NCBI RefSeq assembly: GCF_900101105.1
Contig: NZ_FNGA01000004.1
Location: 1-64,000 of the forward strand
Source: Maridesulfovibrio ferrireducens
GTDB taxonomy: Bacteria > Desulfobacterota > Desulfovibrionia > Desulfovibrionales > Desulfovibrionaceae
Length of the DNA: 64,000 bases
Direction of reading: 5' to 3'
Part shown: positions 16,818-27,230 of the stretch, one piece after another
How the letters are laid out: the number at the start of each line of letters is the position of its first letter
How positions within the stretch are numbered: the stretch's first letter is position 1
The notes under the pieces: generated by a model
The model's input: only the letters and a program-made list of their open reading frames with translations
The model's database searches: none
Told to the model about the DNA's origin: nothing
Program-made: the position numbers and the translations under genes

Positions 16818-17645
16818 TTATTCGTTTTTTTGTCCGGGCTCCGTGACATATAATGCTACCTCTTTACTTTTCATTAAATCCTGAAAAGCCATAGAAGGTT
16901 TTTTATCAGTAAATATAGCGTCTATTTCGGATAAATCAGCTATGCGGACCATGGCATTGCGGTTGAATTTAGTGTGGTCTGTGACCAGAAAAATATTTCT
17001 GGCGTTGTTGATAATCTCGCGGGCGACCCGAACCTCGTGATAGTCGTAGTCGAGCAGGGTGCCGTCTTCGTCTATGCCTGAAACCCCGATGATTCCGTAG
17101 TCCACCTTAAACTGTTTGATGAACTCCACCGTCGCTTCCCCTGTAATCCCTTTATCACGCTGTCTTACCATGCCGCCTGCAACAATGACTTCACAGTCGT
17201 TATTGCTCATTATTAAAGCAACATTGAGATTGTTTGTGATCACTTTGAGTCCCTTGTGATCGGAAAGAGTCTTAGCAACCTCTTCCGTAGTCGTCCCAAG
17301 GTTTATGAACAGTGAAGCGCGATCTGGAATATGTTTGGCAACCATTTCCGCAATCAGTCTTTTTTCCTGATATAGGATATTTCTTCGATCACTATAGTCA
17401 ACGTTTTCAACGCTTGATGATCTTCCTGCGCCTCCGTGAAAGCGCTGTAGAAGCTGGTGTTCACAAAGTTTATTTATGTCGCGCCTGATTGTCTGGGGTG
17501 TAACTTCGAATTGCTGCGCCAGTGATTCAATGGGCGCAAAGCCCTGATCACTGACAATATCTAAAATTTCACGTTGTCTTTTTGATAATGAGTTCAAGTT
17601 AAATTTCAAGTTCTTACGCTTTTTTGTTTTAAGTGTATCAGGCAA
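16818..17645 (-). CDS. glpR: Glycerol-3-phosphate regulon repressor, DeoR family
   Basis: This 275-residue protein has the DeoR winged helix at about 20-75 (RQREILDIVSDQGFAPIESLAQQFEVTPQTIRRDI) and a sugar-phosphate sensing domain at about 90-260. That domain has the GTTTEEVAK phosphate loop and the GISG-like region. The N-terminal basic extension before the helix-turn-helix is a few residues longer than in E. coli GlpR. The gene is divergent from glpD, and glpF and glpK follow, so it should repress glycerol uptake and use until glycerol-3-phosphate binds. The assignment to glycerol comes from the neighbours. Confidence 0.85.
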   Translation of the reverse strand: MPDTLKTKKRKNLKFNLNSLSKRQREILDIVSDQGFAPIESLAQQFEVTPQTIRRDINKLCEHQLLQRFHGGAGRSSSVENVDYSDRRNILYQEKRLIAEMVAKHIPDRASLFINLGTTTEEVAKTLSDHKGLKVITNNLNVALIMSNNDCEVIVAGGMVRQRDKGITGEATVEFIKQFKVDYGIIGVSGIDEDGTLLDYDYHEVRVAREIINNARNIFLVTDHTKFNRNAMVRIADLSEIDAIFTDKKPSMAFQDLMKSKEVALYVTEPGQKNE

Positions 17646-18132
17646 AATAACCGTCTCCTTCTTTTCAAATATGAACAGAGCGCTTGCAATGTGTGATAAA
17701 TATTATGGTTTTGAGGAGTGCTGTTGCAAAAAAATATATTAAATTATCCTAGTTTTTAGCAATTGAACTTAGTGTAGGCAAGGTAAATTTCCCTTTTTTG
17801 TATGACGATTGAAAGTGAACATGTACTGCTCATATGTTTGTTTAAAATGTGCTCATTTGTCAGAGTAATGAGGCTTTATTTAGGGTGATTTGAGTCTCTT
17901 TAAATGTGCTTTTGAGTTTTTGATGGGTATAAGTATGGCGTTTTGTCTGTATAAGGGTTCGTTTTCTTTCTGTTTTTAATAATCTTTTCAAAATAAAAAC
18001 ATTTTCTTGTATAATTGTTTTCAATATGTCACATTTTGATCAGAAACGAAAACAATCAGATTCTAATTTGCTGTAAAAAATTTCAAACTTTTATCCGGTG
18101 ACGATTGGCCGGACCAAAAAAATGGGTGTTGT
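17646..18132. promoter_or_regulatory. glpR-glpD divergent control region
   Basis: This 487-bp AT-rich region contains a perfect 9-bp inverted repeat, ATTGTTTTC at 18014-18022 and GAAAACAAT at 18048-18056, centred about 100 bp upstream of glpD. The half-site GAAAACAAT recurs upstream of glpF. These are candidate GlpR operators, by position only. Confidence 0.4.
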
Positions 18133-19698
18133 ATGAAACGTGCAGATTTTATTCAACAGATGGAAGACAGTTCCAAGGTATGGGATTTCATCATCATCGG
18201 GGGCGGGGCAACCGGTCTTGGTGCCGGTCTGGATGCGGCGGCAAGAGGATATTCCGTACTCCTGCTCGAACAAGGTGATTTCGCTGAGGCAACCTCCAGT
18301 CGTAGTACTAAAATGGTACACGGCGGAGTGAGATACCTTGCTCAGGGTAATATTTCTCTGGTTATGGGTGCCTTGCGTGAACGTGGCATTCTGCGCCAGA
18401 ACGCTCCTCACATGTGCTACAATCAGAAATTTGTAGTGCCGGATTATAAGTGGTGGGGCCTTCCTTATTATGGAATCGGCCTGAAAGCCTATGACATGCT
18501 TGCCGGAAAATACAGCTTCGGTTCCTCCCGGATTCTTTCTCCAAATAAAGTCAAAAAAGAAATTCCCGGCGTTCTGTCTAATAAGCTCAAGGGCGGCGTG
18601 ACCTATCACGACGGTCAATTTGATGATGCCCGCCTTGCTCTGACAATCGCGCGGACAATGGCTGATATGGGCGGTTGTCCGTTGAATTATGCCCGCGTCA
18701 CCAATCTGGTCAAAAATTCTGCCGGATATGTTTGCGGAGTTCAGGCTGAGGATAAAATCAGCGGCAAGTCTTACGAGCTGAAAGGTAAGGCTGTCATAAA
18801 CGCCACCGGTATTTTCACTGATGATGTCATGAACATGGACAATTCCCATCATGAAAAGCTTATCGCGCCCAGTCAGGGTATTCATATAGTAATAGATCGC
18901 GAATTTCTCGGCGGCGAGACCGGAATTATGGTCCCCAAGACTGATGACGGGCGCGTGATTTTCTTTGTGCCATGGCATGGAAAGGTTGTTGTCGGAACAA
19001 CGGATACGCCTCTTTCTTCTGTATGTATGGAGCCTAAGCCTCTGGAAGAAGAGATCGACTTTTTAGTGGAGCACTCCGCAAGATATCTCTGCAAACCTCC
19101 TAAGCGATCGGACGTTCTTAGTGTGTTCGTGGGAATCAGACCTTTGATTGCGGCAAGCAGTGATGGTTGCAAAACTTCGGCACTGTCCCGGGATCATTAC
19201 CTGACCATATCACCGAATAAGTTACTTACCATCGCAGGTGGTAAGTGGACGACTTATAGACATATGGCGGAAGATTGTATCGACAACGCCATCACAATGG
19301 GCGGGCATTCTTTCCGTCCTTCTCCCACTAAACATTTGAAGCTGCATGGTTACACTGAAGAGTTTGACCACAACGACCATATGCACGTTTACGGAAGTGA
19401 AGCTGCGGAAATCAAAGGCCTTGCTTCTGAGTTTCCAGAGCTTGACGAACCAATGCATGAAAATCTTCCCTATTCTTGGCTTGAAGTGGTCTGGGCAGCT
19501 CGTAATGAATGGGTTCAGACTGTATCTGATGCTCTTTCGCGTAGAACCAGAGCATTGATTCTTAATGCCAAAGCCGCCGCAGAAGTAGCCCCCAAGGCCG
19601 CTGAAATCATCGCCAGAGAGCTTGGTAAGGATGAAGAGTGGATTAAAGAGCAGGTCGAAGAGTTCTCAGTTTTATCCAAGAATTATATTGTAACCTAA
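18133..19698 (+). CDS. glpD: Glycerol-3-phosphate dehydrogenase, FAD-dependent (aerobic GlpD type)
   Basis: This 521-residue flavoprotein oxidises glycerol-3-phosphate to dihydroxyacetone phosphate and passes electrons to the quinone pool at the inner face of the membrane. The dinucleotide-binding motif is IIIGGGATGLGAGLDAAARG (about 19-38), followed by SSRSTKMVHGGVRYL, the GlpD signature. The C-terminal domain has GGKWTTYRHMAEDCID. It is the single-subunit GlpD form, not GlpABC. It is followed by a terminator, and glpF and glpK then form a second unit in the same orientation. Expression is probably controlled by the adjacent GlpR. Confidence 0.94.
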   Translation: MKRADFIQQMEDSSKVWDFIIIGGGATGLGAGLDAAARGYSVLLLEQGDFAEATSSRSTKMVHGGVRYLAQGNISLVMGALRERGILRQNAPHMCYNQKFVVPDYKWWGLPYYGIGLKAYDMLAGKYSFGSSRILSPNKVKKEIPGVLSNKLKGGVTYHDGQFDDARLALTIARTMADMGGCPLNYARVTNLVKNSAGYVCGVQAEDKISGKSYELKGKAVINATGIFTDDVMNMDNSHHEKLIAPSQGIHIVIDREFLGGETGIMVPKTDDGRVIFFVPWHGKVVVGTTDTPLSSVCMEPKPLEEEIDFLVEHSARYLCKPPKRSDVLSVFVGIRPLIAASSDGCKTSALSRDHYLTISPNKLLTIAGGKWTTYRHMAEDCIDNAITMGGHSFRPSPTKHLKLHGYTEEFDHNDHMHVYGSEAAEIKGLASEFPELDEPMHENLPYSWLEVVWAARNEWVQTVSDALSRRTRALILNAKAAAEVAPKAAEIIARELGKDEEWIKEQVEEFSVLSKNYIVT

Positions 19699-20156
19699 TT
19701 GATTATTTAACTTTCCTGACTGCGGAAAAAGGTCTTGGTACGAATATGAACCTTGTCCCTCGCTTTCATCATAGATTCAAACACAATATTCTTTCCCGCC
19801 GGAAAGAATTGTTGTTGCTTTAATATTTATTTGTGCCGTCGATCATATGGATCGGCGGCATTTTTTTGTGTCTGAATAATTTCTTAGAGCGTGCTCGTAT
19901 GATGTCCTTATTTGTTGTTTTTATTTTTTATCAGACTGAAAGTGTTTATAATTAAGTATGTTTTTACTAAACCGAAAACAATTAAAGTGTATTTCTTTCA
20001 TTCTCGAACATTTTTTTGTTGATTTTTTTCTTTTCACAAAATAACAAGAGGAAGAAGGGTGGCTAACGTTATAAAGGAATGATGCATGTAGAGGCTTTCG
20101 TTTCCGAACGGGGACGCTTTTGGCTTAACTTGTTTTAAGGAATGTGGGAGTGGATT
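19699..20156 (+). promoter_or_regulatory. glpD-glpF intergenic region
   Basis: This 458-bp region carries a 9-bp hairpin ATTCTTTCC/GGAAAGAAT near 19790, then the glpD terminator, then an AT-rich stretch with the candidate operator half-site GAAAACAAT at 19974-19982 and CGAACA near 20005. This is where the glpFK promoter should lie. Confidence 0.4.
19834..19868 (+). terminator. Terminator of glpD
   Basis: The 10-bp stem GCCGTCGATC/GATCGGCGGC, with one T-G pair, is followed by seven T residues. Confidence 0.85.
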
Positions 20157-20864
20157 ATGAATTTCTTTTTAAGTGAGATGATTGGAACCATGATTTTGAC
20201 TCTTTTCGGGTGCGGGGTTGTTGCTAACGTTCTTTTGGAAAAATCGAAAGGGCAGAACGGCGGCTGGATTGTAATCAGTATGGGGTGGGGATTTGCTGTA
20301 GCATTTGCGGTGTATGTTGCGGGGAAACATTCAGGTGCTCACATTAATCCTGCTGTCACAATCGGGTTAGCTTCCATTGGAGCTTTTCCTTGGGCCAATG
20401 TTCCGGTTTACATTGCAGGGCAGATGACGGGTGGTTTTCTCGGAGCTGTTTTATGCTACTTTGTTTACCAATGCCACTGGGAGCCTACTAAAGACCCGGA
20501 ACTTAAATTGGCTGTTTTCGCCACCGGGCCTGCAATCCCATGTACAATTCAAAATTTTCTGTGCGAATTTATAGGCACTGCCTGTCTGCTGTTCCTTCTT
20601 TTGGGGATCGGCGCCAATGAATTCAGTCAGGGCCTTAATCCTCTTGTAATCGGTTTCTTAATTATGGCGATCGGTCTTTCTCTGGGTGGACCTACCGGTT
20701 ATGCTATCAATCCTGCTCGTGACCTTGCTCCTAGAATTGCACACATGTTGCTTCCTATCCCCGGTAAGGGCGGCAGTAACTGGGGTTATGCCTGGGTGCC
20801 CATCGTTGCTCCTATTTGTGGCGGCGTTGCCGGTGCCATGCTGTACAAAACTCTTATCGGTTAA
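20157..20864 (+). CDS. glpF: Glycerol facilitator (aquaglyceroporin)
   Basis: A 235-residue MIP-family channel with six membrane helices and two NPA-region half helices. The first half shows GAHINPAVT with the normal NPA. The second reads AINPARDLAPR, with the Asp after Arg that marks glycerol facilitators over water channels. The ATG at 20157 is preferred because GGGAG sits seven bases upstream. The ATG at 20142 has its AAGGA directly adjacent, too close. It carries glycerol into the cell for phosphorylation by the next gene, glpK, 64 bp downstream. Confidence 0.94.
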   Translation: MNFFLSEMIGTMILTLFGCGVVANVLLEKSKGQNGGWIVISMGWGFAVAFAVYVAGKHSGAHINPAVTIGLASIGAFPWANVPVYIAGQMTGGFLGAVLCYFVYQCHWEPTKDPELKLAVFATGPAIPCTIQNFLCEFIGTACLLFLLLGIGANEFSQGLNPLVIGFLIMAIGLSLGGPTGYAINPARDLAPRIAHMLLPIPGKGGSNWGYAWVPIVAPICGGVAGAMLYKTLIG

Positions 20865-20901
20865 GTTTCAGGCTTAGCTTAATAGAGCTCTCGATCCGTA
20901 A

Positions 20902-22422
<1,521 letters not shown>

Positions 22423-22455
22423 GACGAATAATTTAAGGCATTCAGTATCAAATAT

Positions 22456-22496
22456 GCCCCGTCTTCTCGTAATGAGGGGGCGGGGTGTTTTTTTAT
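22456..22496 (+). terminator. Terminator of glpFK
   Basis: The GC-rich hairpin around CCCCGTC...GGCGGGG is followed by GTTTTTTTA. It overlaps the 3' end of the converging kinase gene. Confidence 0.75.
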
Positions 22497-24751
22497 GTCT
22501 TGCTGCGGGGGCAGTGTGAACCTTCTACTGGTAACTTGATGGTGAATCGGGTGTTCATCCCGAGAGTTGATTCAACTTCCATAATTCCATTATGTTGTTC
22601 GGTTATAATGAAATATGAAACTGACAGCCCCAGTCCTGTTCCTTTTCCAACAGATTTTGTTGTGTAAAATGGATCGAAGACTCTTTTTCTTGTGCTTTCT
22701 GTCATGCCCGGTCCGTTATCTTCAAGTTCAACGATAACTTCCTCTTTTCCATTTTTAATTCTGAGCACGAACATGGGGGATGCCCCTTTATAGTCTTTTT
22801 CGGCCATCGCTTCTGCACCATTTTTAAGGATATTCAAAAAAACTTGCTGCACGTCATTGTTGATGCAACATACTTTAGGGACTTTAGAATCGTATTCTCG
22901 TTTGATTTCAATCTTTTTAAAATCATAATCATTTTTTAAGTTATAATCGCTAGCGGCTAATTCTATTGTTTTGTCTAAAAGTATAGCTAAGTCATGGATC
23001 TCAAAATTAAGGTTACTCTTCCGGCTGAATTGGAGCATATTCTGTACTATTGTTGACGCCCGGAAACCTGCGGTTTGGATGTTTTCAAGCATTGGGGTAA
23101 TTCCACGCAGAGCAAAATATTTTCTAATGCTTTCTATGTCAGTGTCGCATTCTTTTGCCGTAGAGATGTTTTTTTTAATATCTTTATAAATACGGTTTTG
23201 AATATTTTGAACAGCGCCCAGTATTCCTGCAAGAGGGTTGTTGATTTCATGCGCCATACCAGCCGCGAGGCCTCCGACTGACATCATCTTCTCAGTCTGA
23301 ACCATTATTTTTTCGGTCTTTTTTCGTTCGGTTATATCAATGTGTGTGCCGATTAATCTTAGGGGAGTTCCATTTTGTGTGCGAATAGGCACTTTGCCGC
23401 GAGATAAAATCCACTTCCATTCTCCATCTTTCGCCTTCATTCTAAATTCCATCGAAAAAGGAGCATTTTGGTCATTTTCAGATATTTTTTTTAAGTATAC
23501 TGATAAAATTTTTTCAGCTCTCTTTTTATCCTCAGGGTGTAAAAGCTTGGTCCATGTTTCATAGGTTTGGGGTAGCTCATTAGATTCATAACCCAACATT
23601 TCAAAGTATCGAGGGCTAAAAAAAACATTGTTTGTTTTTAAATCCCAATCCCAAAGTCCATCACTTACAGCGCGCAGGGCCAAATCATACCGTTCTTCGC
23701 TGTTTTTAAGATGCTGTTGGATGCGTTTTCGTTCCTCTAATTCTGCTTCAAGGGCTTTAGTGCGTTGTTTGACCTGTCTTTTAAGTGTCTGATTAATTGT
23801 CGAGAACAAGACAACAATACCAACAAACAACGCCACACCTAAAAGTGTCCAGCGTATGACTTTATTAGGGTTGAAACCTTGTTCATATTGGACTGAGAGC
23901 CATGCATTTTGTATTGCCCCTACATCTTTTTGAGACATGGCTTGAATTGTTTTTGAAATGATTGAAGCCAGTTCGGGCCAATCATTGCGAATTCCCATAG
24001 CCAACTCAAGATCTTGGAATTTTGCCGGGGCTGCCACTTTAAGATTTGAAAGTCCATAATGCCGGATAAAATAGACAACCACAGGAAGAGCATTGATGGT
24101 AGCGTATGATTCTCCGGTAGCCACCTCTTTAAGAGAGTCCAACGTCGGAGTACTGGTTTTTACTATATTGAGATTGAAACCGGGGTATTTTTTTTCGATC
24201 TGTTTTTGCAAGATGAATCGTTCTTGCACAGAAATCCTTTTTGTTTTGAGATCTTCTAAACCACCAACAAAATTTGAATCGCTACGCGTTACAATGACCC
24301 AAGGTAAAGTTTGGTATGGCTTACTGAAATCCATATATTTTCTGCGTTCAGCTGTAGGCTGAATAGCAGGGATAATATCTACACCGCTTCGTTCCCGAAT
24401 GGCTTTTAGAGTGTTGGGCCATGAAATATCTTTTTGAGTGATATATTTGAATTTAATACCGTGTACTTTAGCTATAATAGCGAGGTAGTCTATGGCTATT
24501 CCTGAAACTTCATTTTCAGCCATCATAAATGGGGGCCAATCTCCAACGCGTACGATTACATTCAGATTCAGGTTAAGCCATGCTATTTCGGCTTCAGAAA
24601 GCTGAATTTTCTTTTTGATAGCTTCAATTTCAATATCTTTTACGTGGATAATCTGTTCAGGATATGCTCCAAATGACGCTTTCGCAGAGCTCAATAGAAT
24701 AAAAAAAGCAAATAAAAAGTAAATATATTTGAAATATGCATTTTGCATCAT
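22493..24751 (-). CDS. Sensor histidine kinase with periplasmic substrate-binding domain and PAS
   Basis: This 752-residue protein has a signal-like N-terminal helix (about 8-28) and a periplasmic SBP_bac_3 domain (about 65-300, with VRVGDWPPFMM and the later AMGIRNDWPEL). A membrane helix at about 308-328 is followed by a coiled coil and a PAS/PAC unit at about 350-475. The kinase core has the phospho-accepting His in AAGMAHEINNPLAGIL and ATP-lid motifs DNGPGM and GTGLGLSVSYF. It should sense a small solute, possibly an amino acid, outside the cell. No response regulator is next to it, so it is an orphan kinase. It converges on glpK. Confidence 0.9.
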   Translation of the reverse strand: MMQNAYFKYIYFLFAFFILLSSAKASFGAYPEQIIHVKDIEIEAIKKKIQLSEAEIAWLNLNLNVIVRVGDWPPFMMAENEVSGIAIDYLAIIAKVHGIKFKYITQKDISWPNTLKAIRERSGVDIIPAIQPTAERRKYMDFSKPYQTLPWVIVTRSDSNFVGGLEDLKTKRISVQERFILQKQIEKKYPGFNLNIVKTSTPTLDSLKEVATGESYATINALPVVVYFIRHYGLSNLKVAAPAKFQDLELAMGIRNDWPELASIISKTIQAMSQKDVGAIQNAWLSVQYEQGFNPNKVIRWTLLGVALFVGIVVLFSTINQTLKRQVKQRTKALEAELEERKRIQQHLKNSEERYDLALRAVSDGLWDWDLKTNNVFFSPRYFEMLGYESNELPQTYETWTKLLHPEDKKRAEKILSVYLKKISENDQNAPFSMEFRMKAKDGEWKWILSRGKVPIRTQNGTPLRLIGTHIDITERKKTEKIMVQTEKMMSVGGLAAGMAHEINNPLAGILGAVQNIQNRIYKDIKKNISTAKECDTDIESIRKYFALRGITPMLENIQTAGFRASTIVQNMLQFSRKSNLNFEIHDLAILLDKTIELAASDYNLKNDYDFKKIEIKREYDSKVPKVCCINNDVQQVFLNILKNGAEAMAEKDYKGASPMFVLRIKNGKEEVIVELEDNGPGMTESTRKRVFDPFYTTKSVGKGTGLGLSVSYFIITEQHNGIMEVESTLGMNTRFTIKLPVEGSHCPRSKT

Positions 24752-24901
24752 ATCTTCGCCGCTTGTTTTTTTATCATACGGTTCTACTGTGCAAGTCGGG
24801 GTAACGATTCTATGGTATAATTGGGTGGTAGATTTCTGAATAATTTATAACATAGTCAAGAAGCAAAAGAAACAGCCCTCGGGAGGTTTACATCTCCACT
24901 T

Positions 24902-24971
24902 CAGGTTTCTGTTTTTCATAACATACATAACATGGACGACTGAAACTTCAAGGAACAACATTGACCAGTGG
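24902..24971 (+). repeat. 70-bp direct repeat, left copy
   Basis: This sequence recurs at 29303-29372 with two mismatches in 70 bases, 4401 bp away and in the same orientation. It lies in the 5' region of the next small gene. It is non-coding and its origin is unknown. Confidence 0.85.
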
Positions 24972-24997
24972 GAGCTGGCCAGCATATCATTGTTCGC

Positions 24998-25276
24998 ATG
25001 ATCGACAAGACCTCCGCCATAGAAACTATTATGCGTAAGCTCAAGAAAATTCAGATGGGGCGCGGGCTGAAAATGCTCACTTACAAGCGGGACCGCTCCG
25101 TGGTGATTATGCGCACAGGCGAGGACTCGTTTTTTGTTACTCAGGATGGATTTGATAAAGAGAGTTTTACGACGGACTTCAAGGGGCTGAAAAAGTTGCT
25201 CAAAAAACTTGTTAAGCGAGAATTTCCACGTAGCAATAAGATTCGCATCCATGAGATTGATGGGAACGACACCTAA
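24998..25276 (+). CDS. Conserved small basic protein, function unknown
   Basis: The 92-residue, Lys-rich, soluble protein has a well-formed alternating pattern (MLTYKRDRSVVIMRTGEDSFFVTQDGF) that suggests a small beta sheet, followed by a basic helix LKKLLKKLVKREFPRSNKIRIHEID. I recognise no family. The ATG at 24998 is chosen because the residues before it read through the 70-bp repeat, but no good ribosome site precedes it. A GTG at 24968 in the same frame is the alternative. The repeat may have replaced this gene's original upstream region. Its own terminator follows. Confidence 0.6.
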   Translation: MIDKTSAIETIMRKLKKIQMGRGLKMLTYKRDRSVVIMRTGEDSFFVTQDGFDKESFTTDFKGLKKLLKKLVKREFPRSNKIRIHEIDGNDT

Positions 25277-25285
25277 CCTAATATA

Positions 25286-25322
25286 CCCCGGCTTCTCATA
25301 ATGAGAGGCCGGGTTTTTTTTG
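25286..25322 (+). terminator. Terminator of the small basic protein gene
   Basis: CCCGGCTTCTC/GAGAGGCCGGG forms a strong stem, followed by eight T residues. Confidence 0.88.
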
Positions 25323-25332
25323 CGATTTTTCC

Positions 25333-25755
25333 TTATTGGATGGAAACAATGGGGAATGCATTGTCATACAATATGTTAAAAAAGAATGCGTAAACAGGGA
25401 CCATAATGATGAATCCTATATCCAGTATGAATGCTTCCATGAAGGTATAGCCCATGAAGTTCATAACGATTGGGACTGAAAAGATAAACAGGACAAGCTC
25501 GAAAAGGATTGAGTGCAGTACTCTGAGTCTTTTGCTTCTTTTATGAACAGATTTTCCAAGTTGTTTCAGTGAATGGTCAAAAGCTAAGTTGTATATATAA
25601 TTGATAACCATGGCTATGAGACTCAGTATTATTGTAAGAGCACCCATGGTGTGTAAGGGCTGTTCCAAGATAATTGAGAGCATAGGTCCGATAATTAAAA
25701 TGAGCAGTATTTCGAACAAAATTGTATGCCGAAGTCTGTCTTTGCATGTCCGCAT
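25333..25755 (-). CDS. PACE-family multidrug efflux protein (second of pair)
   Basis: The 140-residue membrane protein has four helices built from two bacterial transmembrane pair domains, the mark of the PACE (AceI-like, chlorhexidine/biocide efflux) family. The first repeat has RHTILFEILLILIIGPMLS and the second RVLHSILFELVLFIFSVPIVM, each with the conserved Glu in the FE position thought to carry protons. A conserved NYIYNLAFD stretch lies between. It is 33 bp downstream of a second, diverged PACE gene, and the pair is divergent from a LysR regulator. This is the arrangement seen for AceI and its regulator. Confidence 0.88.
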   Translation of the reverse strand: MRTCKDRLRHTILFEILLILIIGPMLSIILEQPLHTMGALTIILSLIAMVINYIYNLAFDHSLKQLGKSVHKRSKRLRVLHSILFELVLFIFSVPIVMNFMGYTFMEAFILDIGFIIMVPVYAFFFNILYDNAFPIVSIQ

Positions 25756-25788
25756 TGTTATTACCTTTAACGTTTAGATTCTTTACAT

Positions 25789-26205
25789 TTACAGATGCGT
25801 GTCGAAAGCCTTGTTTGATAAAAAGTTATACACAGACACTACAGCGGCTAAAGACAGGCCCAATGTTAAAGCTTTTCCGAAGCTTAAATCGAGCATGTTC
25901 ATGGCTAATGGTATCTGAATGGGCAACAGTATAGCTTCAAAAAGCAGGGCGTGGAATATACGCAGGCTTACACTCCGCTCATATAATGGTTTTCCTCTTT
26001 TCAAGAGCACTAGATCGAACACATAATTATAGATGTAATTTATGGGAATGGCCGTAAGATAAAAAGTTAGCGAGAACGCTCCGGTTATGTCTGAATTTTT
26101 CCATGTTAATAAAGAGATAACCGGCATCATTAAAACCACAAGGGATATCTCGAATACTAAAGTTAGAATGGCCCGAACGAATGGTGAACGCATTGTATCC
26201 TGCAT
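25789..26205 (-). CDS. PACE-family multidrug efflux protein (first of pair)
   Basis: The 138-residue protein has four helices and two transmembrane-pair domains: RAILTLVFEISLVVLMMP, then RIFHALLFEAILLPIQIP, with NYIYNYVFD between. It is clearly homologous to the next gene but well diverged, so the two may form a heteromer or export different compounds. It is the first gene of the pair, starting about 105 bp from the divergent LysR gene. Confidence 0.88.
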   Translation of the reverse strand: MQDTMRSPFVRAILTLVFEISLVVLMMPVISLLTWKNSDITGAFSLTFYLTAIPINYIYNYVFDLVLLKRGKPLYERSVSLRIFHALLFEAILLPIQIPLAMNMLDLSFGKALTLGLSLAAVVSVYNFLSNKAFDTHL

Positions 26206-26309
26206 GTTTATTCTCCTTATAGCTGGTGCTTCTTCTTAAATCTTTTAATCTTTTACTGAGTTTGGTAAAGATGGTATCTATCTTAAAAATAGATGGATAG
26301 GGGGGAAGC

Positions 26310-27194
26310 ATGCGATTTTCATTGGACCATTTGGAAGCGTTTGTGGTTGCGGTGGATACCGGTTCGTTTTCTGCTGCGGCGCGAAAATTGGGCAAGGTGC
26401 AGAGTCAGGTTAGCACTGCTATTGCCAGTCTGGAGGACGACCTAGGGGTAAAACTCTTCGACAGGAGTGGAAAATATCCGACACTTACGGCACACGGTGA
26501 AGATTTGCTTTTTCAGTCCCGTGAACTGTTACGCTATTCAGAAAGGCTGGCAAGTCATGCGGACAGGCTTGTTTTCGGGGAGCAGACGTTGTTGCGCGTG
26601 GCTCTGGACGAGCTTATGCCTGTGGAAATCACGACGCAGGTTTTGGGCAAGTTCAGGCAAGCTTGGCCGAATATTGAACTGGAAGTAATTTTGGGGGCCG
26701 TGGGTGACGTACACAAGAGCGTGAGTGCAGGCGAGTCCGATGTCGGGGTGGATATCCCCGTGTACAATATATTTATGTCAGGGTTGTCTTTCAAACAATT
26801 GGCCCACATAGCTTTTTGCGGTGTGGTTGCTGCTGAACACCCGTTGGCGACGATGCGCGATGTCTCTGAGGAGACGCTACGGCCGTATTTGCAGGCTATG
26901 GGTACCAGGCTGCCGGATGTTTTTCGGTTGGGAGATCGGGTCTGGCTGTGTGAAGATAGCCGCCTTATTCATAGTCTCGTCCTTGCGGGAGAGGTCTGGG
27001 CTGCTTTACCACGTCATCTGGTTGCCGAAGACCTTGCTTCTGGTAAGTTGGTAGAACTAGCCCTAACTTTTGGTGAATTTGGGGCGGAGAATACTTTTTA
27101 TTACATATGGAATCCGGTCCATGAGTTAACCCTTGCCGAATTTTGGCTGGGTGAAACGTTTGGAGAAAGTATTCGGAAAATTTGTAGAGGGTAA
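26310..27194 (+). CDS. LysR-family transcriptional regulator
   Basis: This 294-residue protein has the N-terminal LysR winged helix (residues 1-60: LEAFVVAVDTGSFSAAARKLGKVQSQVSTAIASLEDDLGVKLF) and a C-terminal effector domain of about 200 residues. Divergent placement next to two PACE efflux genes indicates that it controls them, as AceR does aceI. The inducer is unknown. It overlaps nothing and converges on the amidohydrolase gene 36 bp downstream. Confidence 0.88.
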   Translation: MRFSLDHLEAFVVAVDTGSFSAAARKLGKVQSQVSTAIASLEDDLGVKLFDRSGKYPTLTAHGEDLLFQSRELLRYSERLASHADRLVFGEQTLLRVALDELMPVEITTQVLGKFRQAWPNIELEVILGAVGDVHKSVSAGESDVGVDIPVYNIFMSGLSFKQLAHIAFCGVVAAEHPLATMRDVSEETLRPYLQAMGTRLPDVFRLGDRVWLCEDSRLIHSLVLAGEVWAALPRHLVAEDLASGKLVELALTFGEFGAENTFYYIWNPVHELTLAEFWLGETFGESIRKICRG

Positions 27195-27230
27195 TGACAG
27201 CTATTCCCCTTAGTGGTCGGGGCAACTTTC

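Noticed and set aside
18091-18978. Long minus-strand frame of 295 codons inside glpD
   Set aside because: It is antisense to a well-conserved enzyme and has no recognisable domain or ribosome site; it is a shadow of GlpD codon use.
24845-25252. 135-codon minus-strand frame over the 70-bp repeat and the small basic gene
   Set aside because: The plus-strand frame has the better protein-like composition and its own terminator.
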